A DNA stretch of 64,000 nucleotides from Arenibacter sp. F20364 (GTDB lineage: Bacteria; Bacteroidota; Bacteroidia; Flavobacteriales; Flavobacteriaceae), in assembly GCF_023015905.1 (NCBI RefSeq), contig NZ_JALKBD010000006.1, positions 62,001-126,000 of the forward strand, given 5' to 3'. Every line of letters starts with the position of its first letter. Positions within the stretch are counted from its first letter, which is position 1. The position numbers were made by a program, and so were the translations under genes. This document shows, one piece after another, positions 18,948 through 26,810 of the stretch. The notes beneath the pieces are model-generated. The model saw only the letters and a program-made list of their open reading frames with translations, had not been told where the DNA came from and ran no database searches.

Positions 18948-18974
18948 CCTACAAGGTCTTGGAGACCTTGCAGG
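18948..18974. repeat. Imperfect 11-bp-arm extragenic palindrome
   Basis: The arms CCTACAAGGTC (18948-18958) and GACCTTGCAGG (18964-18974) pair over 11 bases with one mismatch and enclose a TTGGA loop. ACCTTG-type palindromes of this kind recur between genes in Bacteroidota genomes. It lies in the operon gap between the adaptor and pump genes. Confidence 0.6.
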
Positions 18975-19039
18975 ATTGGAGCCTAGCAGGAAATCATTCA
19001 GAAATGCTCAGGTCGGGCTTTCCGCTTTTACTCCAACTC

Positions 19040-19065
19040 CTTTTTAGCCTAAATCTGCTAAAAAG
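19040..19065. repeat. Perfect 9-bp inverted repeat in operon gap
   Basis: CTTTTTAGC (19040-19048) and GCTAAAAAG (19057-19065) are separated by eight bases. It is the second hairpin in the 243-base gap between adaptor and RND pump genes. It may attenuate read-through or mark inserted repeat DNA. On the minus strand it lacks a T tract, so it is not a standard terminator. Confidence 0.5.
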
Positions 19066-19118
19066 TCTTGGGGTAACCGCTACAATCCCTAACGCAAATC
19101 CGATTTTTCAAACTTTGG

Positions 19119-20198
19119 TTATTGGATACTAATCCTAGCCCCATTGAACAATTTCGCTTCGGCCGATATTATATATTGTTCCTCGGCGGAAAGTCCTGAC
19201 AATACCTCTACACTATCGCCATAAGTCCTACCCAAGCGCAACCAGCGCAAAAGAGCGGTATTGCTCTCACTCACCGTATACACTCCGGATAACTGTCCGT
19301 TTTGCACTATCGCCTCCAGAGGAATAAGCACCCTATTGGTATTCGCTTTTTTTGCAGTAGGAAATTGAACAGTGGCGTACATTCCAGAAAGTAGTTTGGA
19401 ATTGGACTCATCCAACATTACTTTAACCATATACTGTCCTCCAGTATTTTTGGCAGAGGTACTCACTTCCGCTACTGTTCCCTTAAAGGTTTCGTCCAGG
19501 GTCTTGATCAAGATCCCCACTTCCGAACCCGACTTTATCTGAAGTATTTCAGATTCAGGTACCATGGTCAAGACCTGAAAATTGCCCGGACTTTCTACTT
19601 CCACTAAGGGCATCCCTGGATTGGCCATATCCCCAACCTTAATAAATTTGTTGGTAACCACTCCATTAAAAGGAGCCCGTATATTGCTATAGGAAAATTG
19701 GGCGTTCACCTCGTTCTTCATTTGTTTGGCCGCTTCCAATCTGGCCTTGGCCATGTTGTAGTTGGCAGTAATGTCGTCCAGTTCCTTTTGGGAAGCACTG
19801 TTCTCCTTAAACAAGGCTGTATACCTATTGTAATCTTTTTCAGCGTTGTTAAAAGCAGCAGCGGCTTCGGTAATACCGGCGTTTACTTGGGCTAATTTGG
19901 CGGATAGGTCAGCATTGTTAATACTTATCAATTGCTGCCCTTTATTAACTTTATCCCCTACCTGTACGTAAATTTTATCTACATATCCCATCATTCGGGT
20001 ACTTATATTGGCACTGTTCACCGCCTCTATCTTTCCGCTGGCGGATAGGAACGGACTACCGTTCTGTTCAGAAACCGTGCTCACTTCAACGGCCACGGCA
20101 GGAGAATTGTCCGCCACAGTTTTTTTATCATCGCTCCCACAACTGCTAATCGTTATGGCGAAGGTGAAGAGTGCTGCTATGTATAATTTTGTTTTCAT
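19119..20198 (-). CDS. RND efflux periplasmic adaptor (membrane fusion protein) lipoprotein
   Basis: The 359-residue protein has a lipoprotein leader with Cys20 (ISSC) and then the adaptor order: beta barrel and lipoyl half (VDKIYVQVGDKVNKGQQLISI, about 73-93), coiled-coil hairpin (about 98-165), second lipoyl half (FSYSNIRAPFNGVVTNKFIKVGD) and membrane-proximal domain. It bridges the RND permease encoded downstream and the TolC channel encoded upstream. The gap to tolC is 48 bases, so the two are co-transcribed. Confidence 0.95.
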   Translation of the reverse strand: MKTKLYIAALFTFAITISSCGSDDKKTVADNSPAVAVEVSTVSEQNGSPFLSASGKIEAVNSANISTRMMGYVDKIYVQVGDKVNKGQQLISINNADLSAKLAQVNAGITEAAAAFNNAEKDYNRYTALFKENSASQKELDDITANYNMAKARLEAAKQMKNEVNAQFSYSNIRAPFNGVVTNKFIKVGDMANPGMPLVEVESPGNFQVLTMVPESEILQIKSGSEVGILIKTLDETFKGTVAEVSTSAKNTGGQYMVKVMLDESNSKLLSGMYATVQFPTAKKANTNRVLIPLEAIVQNGQLSGVYTVSESNTALLRWLRLGRTYGDSVEVLSGLSAEEQYIISAEAKLFNGARISIQ

Positions 20199-20246
20199 AT
20201 GTATAATTCCTTTTTATGATTTCTTATATTGATTAACTGTATGCCC

Positions 20247-21551
20247 TTATTCCTTGGTTAAAAACTTTACATAGGCCAAGGCGTAATTATAATTGAAAAT
20301 AGTAGTGTAATATTCCAATCTCTTCTGGGAAAATTGGGTTTCGGTATTTAATAAGTCGGTGGTTTTCTCCAACCCCTGTTTAAATCTATTGGTTCGTATG
20401 CGGAGGGATTCTTCCGACTGTTGCAATGCCAATGACGTAAGCTCCAAATTGTTTTTGGCATCTTGAAGCAAACGCATGGCCCTATTCAACTCTACCTGAC
20501 TTTCGGCTTTATATTGATGAAGCTCCAACTTGGATTTTTCAAATTCGGCCCTGCTTTTTTGGACCTTTCCAAAACGCTTACTGCCTTCAAAAATGTTCCA
20601 TTTTAATTCTGCCCCTATCAAATATCCATTGGCATCGCCCTGAAAAACTTGGTCATCGTGCAATTCATAGGTTCCAAAAGCATTTAAGCTAGGAAGAAAA
20701 CTCATTTTGTCTGCCCTGTACATTTGTTGGTATGCCTCGGTGGACAAGGACATGGCCTGTAGGTCCTTTCTATTATCAGGCAATCCTTCCGTATAAATGT
20801 CACTGACCACTAAGGTCAAGGAGTCCGATGGTTGTAAAACTGCATAACTGTTATCGTTCATCAAGACGGATAGGTAATTGGAAACATTGTGGATATTGCT
20901 CTTGGCGTACTGCAACTGATTGTCTATTTCGGTAAGCCTAACCTCTACCGCCAGGACATCCGATTTTTGAAGATATCCCTGCTTAAAACTATTATCCGCC
21001 AAACGCTTATTTTCCATTGCCGCCTTTTTCGCCTCTTCCAAAACCGAGACGGACTTATAGGCCAACTGTAACTGCATATAAGCTTTTTCTACCTCCAAGT
21101 CCATATAATCATTGGTCCTATCCGCTTTTAACTCCACTGCATTCATTTTGGCTTTCGCCGCCTTACGCTGAAAAATTCCATCTAGATTTACCAATGGCTG
21201 CTGCACTTGGATACGGGTAGCATAATCCTCGATCTGACTGGGGTTGTTCAATAAAAGGGGATCAAAATCGGCCTGGGTCAAAATTTCCTGGTTCAATTTG
21301 GAACCAAATGCCATCAAGGGATTAGTGGTCGCAATAGCCGTATGGGATACACTTATATTGGGCAATATCACGGCATTGGACTGATTAAAATCGCCTTTGG
21401 CGGCCAACACATCCTGTTGGGACATTTTAAGGGTATTGTTGTTTTCCCTCACTTTGGTCAACACTTCTTCCTTGCTGATCAACACTCTTTCCTGAGCGTG
21501 AACCAAGGACAAGGTTCCCAAAAAAGACAGTATATAAATGATATTCTTCAT
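20247..21551 (-). CDS. TolC-family outer-membrane efflux channel
   Basis: The 434-residue protein has a signal peptide (1-19, ending VHA) and two repeats of long alpha-helical hairpins with the TolC spacing. The NPSQIEDYATRIQVQQPL segment and the C-terminal FKQGLEKTTDLLNTETQFSQKRLEYYTTIFNYN segment are typical of the family. It is the first gene of the pump operon and lies just downstream of a perfect GTAAC-N4-GTTAC palindrome and a perfect TAnnTTTG box, so the promoter is well defined. It forms the outer-membrane exit duct of the RND system. Confidence 0.94.
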   Translation of the reverse strand: MKNIIYILSFLGTLSLVHAQERVLISKEEVLTKVRENNNTLKMSQQDVLAAKGDFNQSNAVILPNISVSHTAIATTNPLMAFGSKLNQEILTQADFDPLLLNNPSQIEDYATRIQVQQPLVNLDGIFQRKAAKAKMNAVELKADRTNDYMDLEVEKAYMQLQLAYKSVSVLEEAKKAAMENKRLADNSFKQGYLQKSDVLAVEVRLTEIDNQLQYAKSNIHNVSNYLSVLMNDNSYAVLQPSDSLTLVVSDIYTEGLPDNRKDLQAMSLSTEAYQQMYRADKMSFLPSLNAFGTYELHDDQVFQGDANGYLIGAELKWNIFEGSKRFGKVQKSRAEFEKSKLELHQYKAESQVELNRAMRLLQDAKNNLELTSLALQQSEESLRIRTNRFKQGLEKTTDLLNTETQFSQKRLEYYTTIFNYNYALAYVKFLTKE

Positions 21552-21569
21552 CGTTCTAATTATTTAAGA

Positions 21570-21577
21570 CAAAATTA
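21570..21577 (-). promoter_or_regulatory. -7 promoter box of the tolC-RND operon
   Basis: Read on the minus strand this is TAATTTTG, a perfect TAnnTTTG. It starts exactly 22 bases after the palindrome at 21600-21613, which would put that palindrome near -41 like a class II Crp/Fnr activator site. The ATG follows about 20 bases later. Confidence 0.65.
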
Positions 21578-21599
21578 GGGGGAGTAAAAGGATTGCACA

Positions 21600-21613
21600 G
21601 TAACTAATGTTAC
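21600..21613 (-). promoter_or_regulatory. Crp/Fnr-type palindrome upstream of tolC-RND operon
   Basis: GTAACTAATGTTAC is a perfect GTAAC-N4-GTTAC site. Read on the minus strand it is followed by TGTG, as are three of its four relatives in this window (24248, 26184 and 39292, but not 23408). The regulator is not encoded here. Confidence 0.65.
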
Positions 21614-21644
21614 CAAGGGATTGATTCCATTGGGATAACCAATT

Positions 21645-22547
21645 TTAGTTTCCTTTTTTGGTATAAAACCAATAGCTAACGCCAATGGTCCAATAGAATG
21701 TATTTTTTAGATCTTCCTTTATAATGGTATCCTCGGTGCTAATAGTGGCACTGCTTTGGGGAAAAGACAAGGAAGGAGTAATAGAAAAAATAAATTGCTT
21801 GTGATAAAATTGCGCAGGAAGACTTAACTCCAGGTTTAAGAGATTAAACTCTGATGCCTCCTTTATTTCCACCACAGTGGAGGTAGTTGGTTCTGTATCT
21901 ATGGTCCCTTTTCCTTTTCCCTTTCTGTTGCCTAAACGACTGCTACTATAATATTCCTGATAGAAATATTGTGATCCGGCATACAGGGAAATACCCGGAT
22001 CTAGCAATAGCTTGTTCCCAAGAGTATAAAAGGTTCTATCCAATTTTAGTCCAGTAAAAATATCTACTGAACTTTCTTTATTAAAATATGTACTTGCCGA
22101 AAGTGTAATTTCCAGAAACTTTAAGTCATAACTTAAAACACCGGTAATATCGCCAATAACTTCGGACCTAACATTGTAACTGTCCTCATTAAAAAAATAA
22201 GCGGTTCCCGATATTCCTCCACTAATCTGGGGTCCGTTAAATATAAACCCAGAACTAATTAAAAAAAGATCTACCCTGTTTTCGTTGGATGCCGTTAAAT
22301 AAGATACTGAGGCATCTGCAAAAAAACCCGTCTTATCGTAATAACCAATAGAAGGGAAAATATATGGGGCTGCAATAGAATCCCGCCTTCCCATAAATAC
22401 AGCATCATTTAGATAGCTAACATCGGTTAGAAAGTAAGATTCATTGTCATTGGATTTTTCTTGGATAGATTTTTTATTATTTTGGGACATCATCCCGGTA
22501 TGAAGAGCAAAAAATATTAATGTAGATATAATTAGCCGGGATTTCAT
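21645..22547 (-). CDS. Predicted outer-membrane beta-barrel protein, unknown function
   Basis: I start at ATG 22547 (MKSRLIISTLIFF), because this gives a proper signal peptide ending MMSQ. A farther ATG at 22607 lies inside a hairpin and would put 20 charged residues before the leader. The mature part has alternating polar and aromatic strands (SIGYYDKTGFFADASVSYLT and similar) and ends with aromatic strands, as outer-membrane barrels do. An Arg/Lys-Gly patch (NRKGKGKG) lies in a loop. It follows the DUF6799 gene, from which a strong hairpin separates it. No enzyme motif is visible. Confidence 0.75.
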   Translation of the reverse strand: MKSRLIISTLIFFALHTGMMSQNNKKSIQEKSNDNESYFLTDVSYLNDAVFMGRRDSIAAPYIFPSIGYYDKTGFFADASVSYLTASNENRVDLFLISSGFIFNGPQISGGISGTAYFFNEDSYNVRSEVIGDITGVLSYDLKFLEITLSASTYFNKESSVDIFTGLKLDRTFYTLGNKLLLDPGISLYAGSQYFYQEYYSSSRLGNRKGKGKGTIDTEPTTSTVVEIKEASEFNLLNLELSLPAQFYHKQFIFSITPSLSFPQSSATISTEDTIIKEDLKNTFYWTIGVSYWFYTKKGN

Positions 22548-22575
22548 TAGATATAAGTTTAAGTTCTTTATTGGA

Positions 22576-22613
22576 AATGGGATGCAGGAATTTTTAAATT
22601 CCTGCATCCCATT
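22576..22613 (-). terminator. Perfect 18-bp stem hairpin between DUF6799 and barrel genes
   Basis: The arms at 22576-22593 and 22596-22613 are exact reverse complements over 18 bases, with a two-base loop (core GGATGCAGGAATTT). It begins nine bases after the DUF6799 stop. No clear T tract follows on the minus strand, so it may end most transcripts, stabilise the upstream message or set a ratio between the two genes. Confidence 0.65.
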
Positions 22614-22621
22614 GGTATTTC

Positions 22622-23296
22622 TTAATTGTTACCTTTATTCTTTTTCATAGTCATTGACTTCTTAACTCCGCTTTTCATCTTCATGTTTTTATTTACTTTC
22701 ATATTTTTTTGAACCATCATTTTACGATGTAGATATGAATTCTTAAACATGGCACCATTCATATTTATGCATTCTCCATCTTGCAATTTAAGTTGTTTAC
22801 GGTCTTGGTTCTGGTAAGTTCCATCAGGATTGACCAATATTCCGTCGCCGAGGTTTAATTGCTCCTGAAGACGTTTTTGTTCTTGATTTCTAATTTGATA
22901 TACTTCACCGCCTATTTGCATGATCTGAAACCTATTTTGGTTACGTTCCTGCATTTGAGCCTCGGTAAGACCTTTGTTTTCCTGTTTTACTTTGTATCTG
23001 TATTGGTACTCATTGCGGTATTTAATACCATCATTGTCCAAACATTCCCCATCCTTTAAACGTAAACGATCCTTATCCCTTGTTACATAAGAACCATCAG
23101 GATTTACAACCGTTCCATCATTTAATGTTACGGGATCTTGTAATCTTATTTGGTCACGATCTCTAATTTGTAGTACATCACCATCCACCAACATTAATCG
23201 ATCTTGGTCCCTATCCCGCAATTGGTCTTGGTCCTGTGCATTAAGCATTATAGATCCAAATGCAATAAATACCATTGCAAAAATTATTCTTTTCAT
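22622..23296 (-). CDS. Secreted protein with two DUF6799 repeats
   Basis: The 224-residue protein has a signal peptide (1-20, ending LNAQ). Two copies of a DUF6799-like unit follow, at about residues 33-90 and 120-185. Each contains a G(D/E)V(L/Y)QIR strand, a (L/D)NPDG(S/T)Y turn and a (K/Q)L(R/K)L(K/Q)DGEC motif ending in a Cys. The first part is rich in Asp-Gln-Arg, and the tail is a Lys/Met-rich basic stretch (about 190-222). The function is unknown. The Met/Lys tail recalls copper- or anion-binding tails, but that is speculation. A perfect 18-base palindrome at 23406-23423 lies about 110 bases upstream. Confidence 0.8.
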   Translation of the reverse strand: MKRIIFAMVFIAFGSIMLNAQDQDQLRDRDQDRLMLVDGDVLQIRDRDQIRLQDPVTLNDGTVVNPDGSYVTRDKDRLRLKDGECLDNDGIKYRNEYQYRYKVKQENKGLTEAQMQERNQNRFQIMQIGGEVYQIRNQEQKRLQEQLNLGDGILVNPDGTYQNQDRKQLKLQDGECINMNGAMFKNSYLHRKMMVQKNMKVNKNMKMKSGVKKSMTMKKNKGNN

Positions 23297-23405
23297 GATT
23301 TTTGTTTTAATGAATTAATATGGTTAAATGTATGTTCTTTAATAGGAACGTAAAATGATATATGTCAGTTAATTTATTTTAAATCAATAAGTTACACCTA
23401 ATGTT

Positions 23406-23423
23406 GTGTAACAATTGTTACAC
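23406..23423. promoter_or_regulatory. Perfect 18-bp palindrome, Crp/Fnr-type site upstream of DUF6799 gene
   Basis: GTGTAACAATTGTTACAC is its own reverse complement. The core GTAACAATTGTTAC (23408-23421) is the same motif as upstream of tolC. The downstream -7 box is weak at the 22-base spacing seen elsewhere, so the promoter geometry may differ. The gene it most likely controls starts at 23296. Confidence 0.65.
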
Positions 23424-23563
23424 AAGAAGACCTAACTAAAGTTATTTATGGTCAAGGAATATAGTTTAAGACAGCCAACAAGTTTGAGGTATTTGAACTG
23501 TGCCCAAAAATGGGTCAGCCAAATTATTCAGTTCTTGTTTGGAAGTCTGTTTAATAAAATCCT

Positions 23564-24193
23564 TTACGGACCACATTGTTCCTGATTATCATTGATTATT
23601 AAGATATAGTCTTCCTGGGTCAAATACTGGGGCTCATAAGTATTCCCTGAAAGTTCAATGGCATTGACAAAACTCCTGAGGTGGTTTCGGCTACCACATT
23701 GCAGGCTTTCAAATACTTGTATCATGGCACTATTGGTCGTGGCATCAATGAATTTGGCCAAATCCACAATGTCCAAATCTTCAATGTTGGCACCAACCTC
23801 CAAGGCATTTGCCTTATTTTCACTGCCGTAATCAATAAACTGATCATAAAGCTTTTGAATTTCCGGGTTATTAAACTCCCCATATGCCAAAAGGGAATAG
23901 GAAATATCATATTGGTCCAAAAGGCCAATAACGGCATTCATATGGCTTTGTTCACTTTTCTTTATATTTGAAAACTGATTTATTTCCCATAAATCCTCCA
24001 AATAGGTATACGTATCCCTTGCCAACTTTTCCTCTTCCAACATAAACAATAACGCCGTATTGTCTTCATTAGTGAGGTTTGTATTCTCCTGATCCGCAAC
24101 GGATGAATCATCATTGTTACAGGAGAACACTGCCAATAGTAACGGCAAGCCAAAAATGAATAAATTGATTTTTATCTGTTTAAAAAATTTCAT
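23564..24193 (-). CDS. DUF2202 ferritin-like lipoprotein
   Basis: The 209-residue protein has a lipoprotein leader ending AVFSC (Cys25). The DUF2202 helical domain (about 45-200) follows, with the LFMLEEEKLARDTYTYLEDLW helix and an E/H-rich second helix KKSEQSHMNAVIGLLDQY. Paired Glu and EQSH residues suggest a di-metal ferritin-like site, which is known of the fold rather than proven here. It stands alone between two longer gaps and has a degenerate Crp/Fnr-type site 55 bases upstream. It may act in metal or redox stress outside the cytoplasm. Confidence 0.88.
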   Translation of the reverse strand: MKFFKQIKINLFIFGLPLLLAVFSCNNDDSSVADQENTNLTNEDNTALLFMLEEEKLARDTYTYLEDLWEINQFSNIKKSEQSHMNAVIGLLDQYDISYSLLAYGEFNNPEIQKLYDQFIDYGSENKANALEVGANIEDLDIVDLAKFIDATTNSAMIQVFESLQCGSRNHLRSFVNAIELSGNTYEPQYLTQEDYILIINDNQEQCGP

Positions 24194-24607
24194 TGCTTAG
24201 AGATTTAAATTATATAAGCAATATCCAATATATTAAACAGATACACAGCCACTTAAGTTACACAAGCCTCAGCTTTGAAATATAAAGGAAGGTTAGATTA
24301 TTTTTTGGAAGATTTTCAAAAATTCAGCTGGGAAAAGTCAAATTGAAGGTGACCATTTTCCTTTGCCCAGATTAGATTTCAATTTACTACTCCGTGCAAA
24401 ACACATTATGGTCCAGTATAATTTATTGTGCCTTTCTGGTGCCCCCGTGACCACCCGCAACGATCAACATTATTTTTATACTCAACCAAATGAATTTAAA
24501 AAATTGGATAATAGGGTTCATCATATAAAAACGTTTGGATTTTGATATTCTTTGTGTCATGTTTTCAATTTTAGGTTATTGGACTATGTTTTATTAAAAG
24601 TTGCCTT
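24194..24607. other. Intergenic region between DUF2202 and SQR-like genes
   Basis: These 414 bases separate the start of the DUF2202 gene from the end of the SQR-like gene. The promoter-proximal part holds the GTAAC-like site at 24248-24261. A 60-codon plus-strand frame at 24363-24545 has no family features and is not called. No hairpin terminator with a T tract was found for the SQR-like gene. Confidence 0.5.
24248..24261 (-). promoter_or_regulatory. Degenerate Crp/Fnr-type site upstream of DUF2202 gene
   Basis: On the minus strand this reads GTAACTTAAGTGGC and is followed by TGTG. One half-site is perfect and the other has two mismatches. Its centre is about 60 bases upstream of the DUF2202 ATG. 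Confidence 0.45.
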
Positions 24608-26065
24608 TTATTCGGGAATCAACCACCAAAAAGGTTTCATTTTGGCCTTATACAAAAAGGCATAGTGCAAAGCCAACTTAAGCCAGTGACCTGCCAGACC
24701 AATCTCTCCAAATGTTTTCCCAAGTTGGCGTCCTTGAGTATCAGGATATTTATTATAATCAGGGACTATGGGAAAAGTGGTTATGCTAATACCGCTGCCC
24801 TTGGTCATTCCGTAACCAGCGGAGGCTATACATGCGGCACCCATATTGCCCATGGATCCCCGGTGATGCAAGGAGGTCTTACCATTCTTAATGGTATCTA
24901 TTATATTTTCTGCAACCAACTTCGCTGTTATTCCAGACGGCATCCCGGTTCTTGGGGGCGATGGGGAAATAGCCGTTCCATTTTTACTTACCCTAGGTTT
25001 TGATATAGCATGCGGGGGAGCAAAAGCTATGCCAGGGGCAAAGATATTGGGGTAGGAAGGATTCTGATAGGTCTCGGGCCAATCCTGAACGGACCATTCC
25101 TCATAAGGTTTAGGGGTATAGTCGGCATCTACGATCATAAAGCCTTTAAACAATTTTTCCGTAATATCTTGGTCGTTCTTATCATAGGCCTTAAAACCAT
25201 GGCCAGAAAAAGCGGGGATTAGCATGGCAAAATCGTATGCTTCCTTAAGGTATTCCCCACCCAAGGTTTCATAATGTGCCACACCATCTTCAATTTTATT
25301 TACCCCGGCACCAATGATCCATTTTATGCCACGATCTTCAAAAACCATTTCTACCATTTCGCTCGACTTCATTATGTTGTTGCCATAGCTCAGAAGCATC
25401 CCATCCATTCCAAAATCTCCCAGATGCGGTTCATTGGCAATCCAGACCAATTCTGCCATATCCCGGACCTTGTGCCGTCTTAATTCCTGTTCTACATTTA
25501 AAATGTACTCAAAAGCAGCACCTTGACAGGTAGACTTGGCATGGCCGGTACCAATCAATATTTTGGCCTTTTTACCTTGTTTCATCTGCTGAATTAGATC
25601 GTCCAGGGCCCTCCAAGCCTCATTGGCGTGATGGTAGGTACAAACAGAATAGGCCTTGTTGGTGCCAGGTACCAGACCCTCCGTCATATCGAAGGCCAGT
25701 TTGGGACCTGTTGCATTTATTAAATAATCGTAGGTAACTTTTTCCTGTTTCCCTTTTTGGTCCTCCGTTACATATTCCACCATAACAAAAGGTTTTTCCA
25801 CTTCCTTATCCCCTTCGGGATGAAAGGTGACCACCTTTGCCTGTTTATACCCTATTTTTTTCTTTTTGTAAAGTGGGGCCAACGGAAAAATAATGTCCTT
25901 TGGTTCCATTCTTCCAATTCCTATCCAAATATTGGAAGGGATCCATTGGTAATTGCTATTGGGGGAGACCACTAAAACTTCGTGTTCTTTGGGGAGTTTT
26001 CTACGGAGGTGTGCTGCGGCCACATGACCAGATATTCCAGCACCCAGAATAACTATTTTTGACAT
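24608..26065 (-). CDS. Sulfide:quinone oxidoreductase-like FAD protein
   Basis: I place the start at ATG 26065 (MSKIVILGAGISGH), since the dinucleotide-binding motif then opens the protein. The longer frame from 26107 would add a 14-residue tail without purpose. The 485-residue product has the first FAD motif at residues 5-11 and two Cys in SQR-like contexts (GHAKSTCQGAAFE and MGAACIASAGYG). It also has an FAPGIAFAPP-type second flavin segment and a C-terminal amphipathic end. SQR enzymes oxidise sulfide to sulfane sulfur and pass electrons to quinone at the membrane. The upstream GTAAC-like site groups it with the rhodanese unit. A non-SQR NAD(P)H-quinone role is the alternative. Confidence 0.85.
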   Translation of the reverse strand: MSKIVILGAGISGHVAAAHLRRKLPKEHEVLVVSPNSNYQWIPSNIWIGIGRMEPKDIIFPLAPLYKKKKIGYKQAKVVTFHPEGDKEVEKPFVMVEYVTEDQKGKQEKVTYDYLINATGPKLAFDMTEGLVPGTNKAYSVCTYHHANEAWRALDDLIQQMKQGKKAKILIGTGHAKSTCQGAAFEYILNVEQELRRHKVRDMAELVWIANEPHLGDFGMDGMLLSYGNNIMKSSEMVEMVFEDRGIKWIIGAGVNKIEDGVAHYETLGGEYLKEAYDFAMLIPAFSGHGFKAYDKNDQDITEKLFKGFMIVDADYTPKPYEEWSVQDWPETYQNPSYPNIFAPGIAFAPPHAISKPRVSKNGTAISPSPPRTGMPSGITAKLVAENIIDTIKNGKTSLHHRGSMGNMGAACIASAGYGMTKGSGISITTFPIVPDYNKYPDTQGRQLGKTFGEIGLAGHWLKLALHYAFLYKAKMKPFWWLIPE

Positions 26066-26153
26066 TGCGATTGGATTTATTAAAGATAAATTTAGTACAT
26101 AGCTCAAATACTTAACATGATTATTATCAGTATGTTAAATATTCTAACCACTA

Positions 26154-26161
26154 TAAATTTG
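26154..26161 (-). promoter_or_regulatory. Possible -7 box of the SQR-like gene
   Basis: Minus-strand CAAATTTA lies 22 bases after the palindrome at 26184-26197, the same spacing as at the tolC promoter. It keeps only part of TAnnTTTG, so support comes from the geometry. Confidence 0.35.
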
Positions 26162-26183
26162 AGACTTTAAAATCATTTCCACA

Positions 26184-26197
26184 GCAACATTTGTTAC
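26184..26197 (-). promoter_or_regulatory. Crp/Fnr-type site upstream of SQR-like gene
   Basis: On the minus strand this reads GTAACAAATGTTGC followed by TGTGGAAAT, one mismatch from the palindrome. A near copy of the whole stretch (GTAACAAAAGTTGC-TGTGGACAT) stands upstream of the rhodanese gene. It lies about 120 bases before the SQR-like ATG. Confidence 0.6.
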
Positions 26198-26234
26198 AGA
26201 GGGAAAAGGTACTTTAATTGGAAATGGAATATTA

Positions 26235-26807
26235 TCAAATCGTTGTGCTCAGTGTGTAGATAATAGTTGCAATTAGGCCTAATAAAAATATGCCTACGGA
26301 TATGGTCACAAGTTTTTGTTTCATAGAAATAATTTTACCTAAAAAATAAAGGTCGGTGACCATTTCATCATAAACGCTCTGACCGCTTACCATTATGCGT
26401 TCAAATTCCTGTTTAAATTCGTCCAGGGATAGGGAAGAAAAATTCTCGGCGTACAAGGAGCCTTTATATCCGCTTTTTCTATATTTTTTGCCAAAATACC
26501 TATGCGGCAATATACAGATCAAAGCAAATATCATAGACAACATACTGCTGATAATCAATATTTTGGTGCCTGTATTTATATTTACCCCCCTAGTTCCGGC
26601 ATCTATAAACCGAATGCCCAATAATAAAGAGGTAATTATGGAATTCACGGTCAAAACGATCCTAGCCTTGTTATCCGCCATTTTCAGCAAGTTGTAATGG
26701 TTTCTAGAAAGCGTTCTAAAAAGCGTTTGAACGCCACGGGCATCATATTTTAGGCGTTTCCCTTTTTTTGGATCTTCCTTCGCCAAACTGTTTGTTTCCT
26801 TTTCCAT
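26235..26807 (-). CDS. Pycsar-type transmembrane effector family protein (DUF5706-like), orphan
   Basis: The 190-residue protein contains RTLSRNHYNLLKMADNKARIVLTVNSIITSLLLG-like family sequence (residues 32-65; the RNHxxLxxMADxKA core is diagnostic). A first helix is at about 50-67, a second at about 79-100 and a third near the C-terminus (165-188). In Pycsar defence, proteins of this family disrupt the membrane on sensing a cyclic pyrimidine nucleotide made by an adjacent cyclase. No cyclase is in this window. Its neighbour, three bases upstream, is the ATP-cone/endonuclease gene, which may be its functional partner. Housekeeping use of the fold is the alternative. Confidence 0.85.
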   Translation of the reverse strand: MEKETNSLAKEDPKKGKRLKYDARGVQTLFRTLSRNHYNLLKMADNKARIVLTVNSIITSLLLGIRFIDAGTRGVNINTGTKILIISSMLSMIFALICILPHRYFGKKYRKSGYKGSLYAENFSSLSLDEFKQEFERIMVSGQSVYDEMVTDLYFLGKIISMKQKLVTISVGIFLLGLIATIIYTLSTTI

Positions 26808-26810
26808 AAC

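Noticed and set aside
22548-22607. Upstream start for the barrel protein
   Set aside because: The ATG at 22607 is inside the hairpin stem, and the added residues precede a complete signal peptide that begins at 22547.
24363-24545. 60-codon plus-strand frame between DUF2202 and SQR-like genes
   Set aside because: No family features, no promoter or conserved start, and typical composition for AT-rich intergenic DNA.
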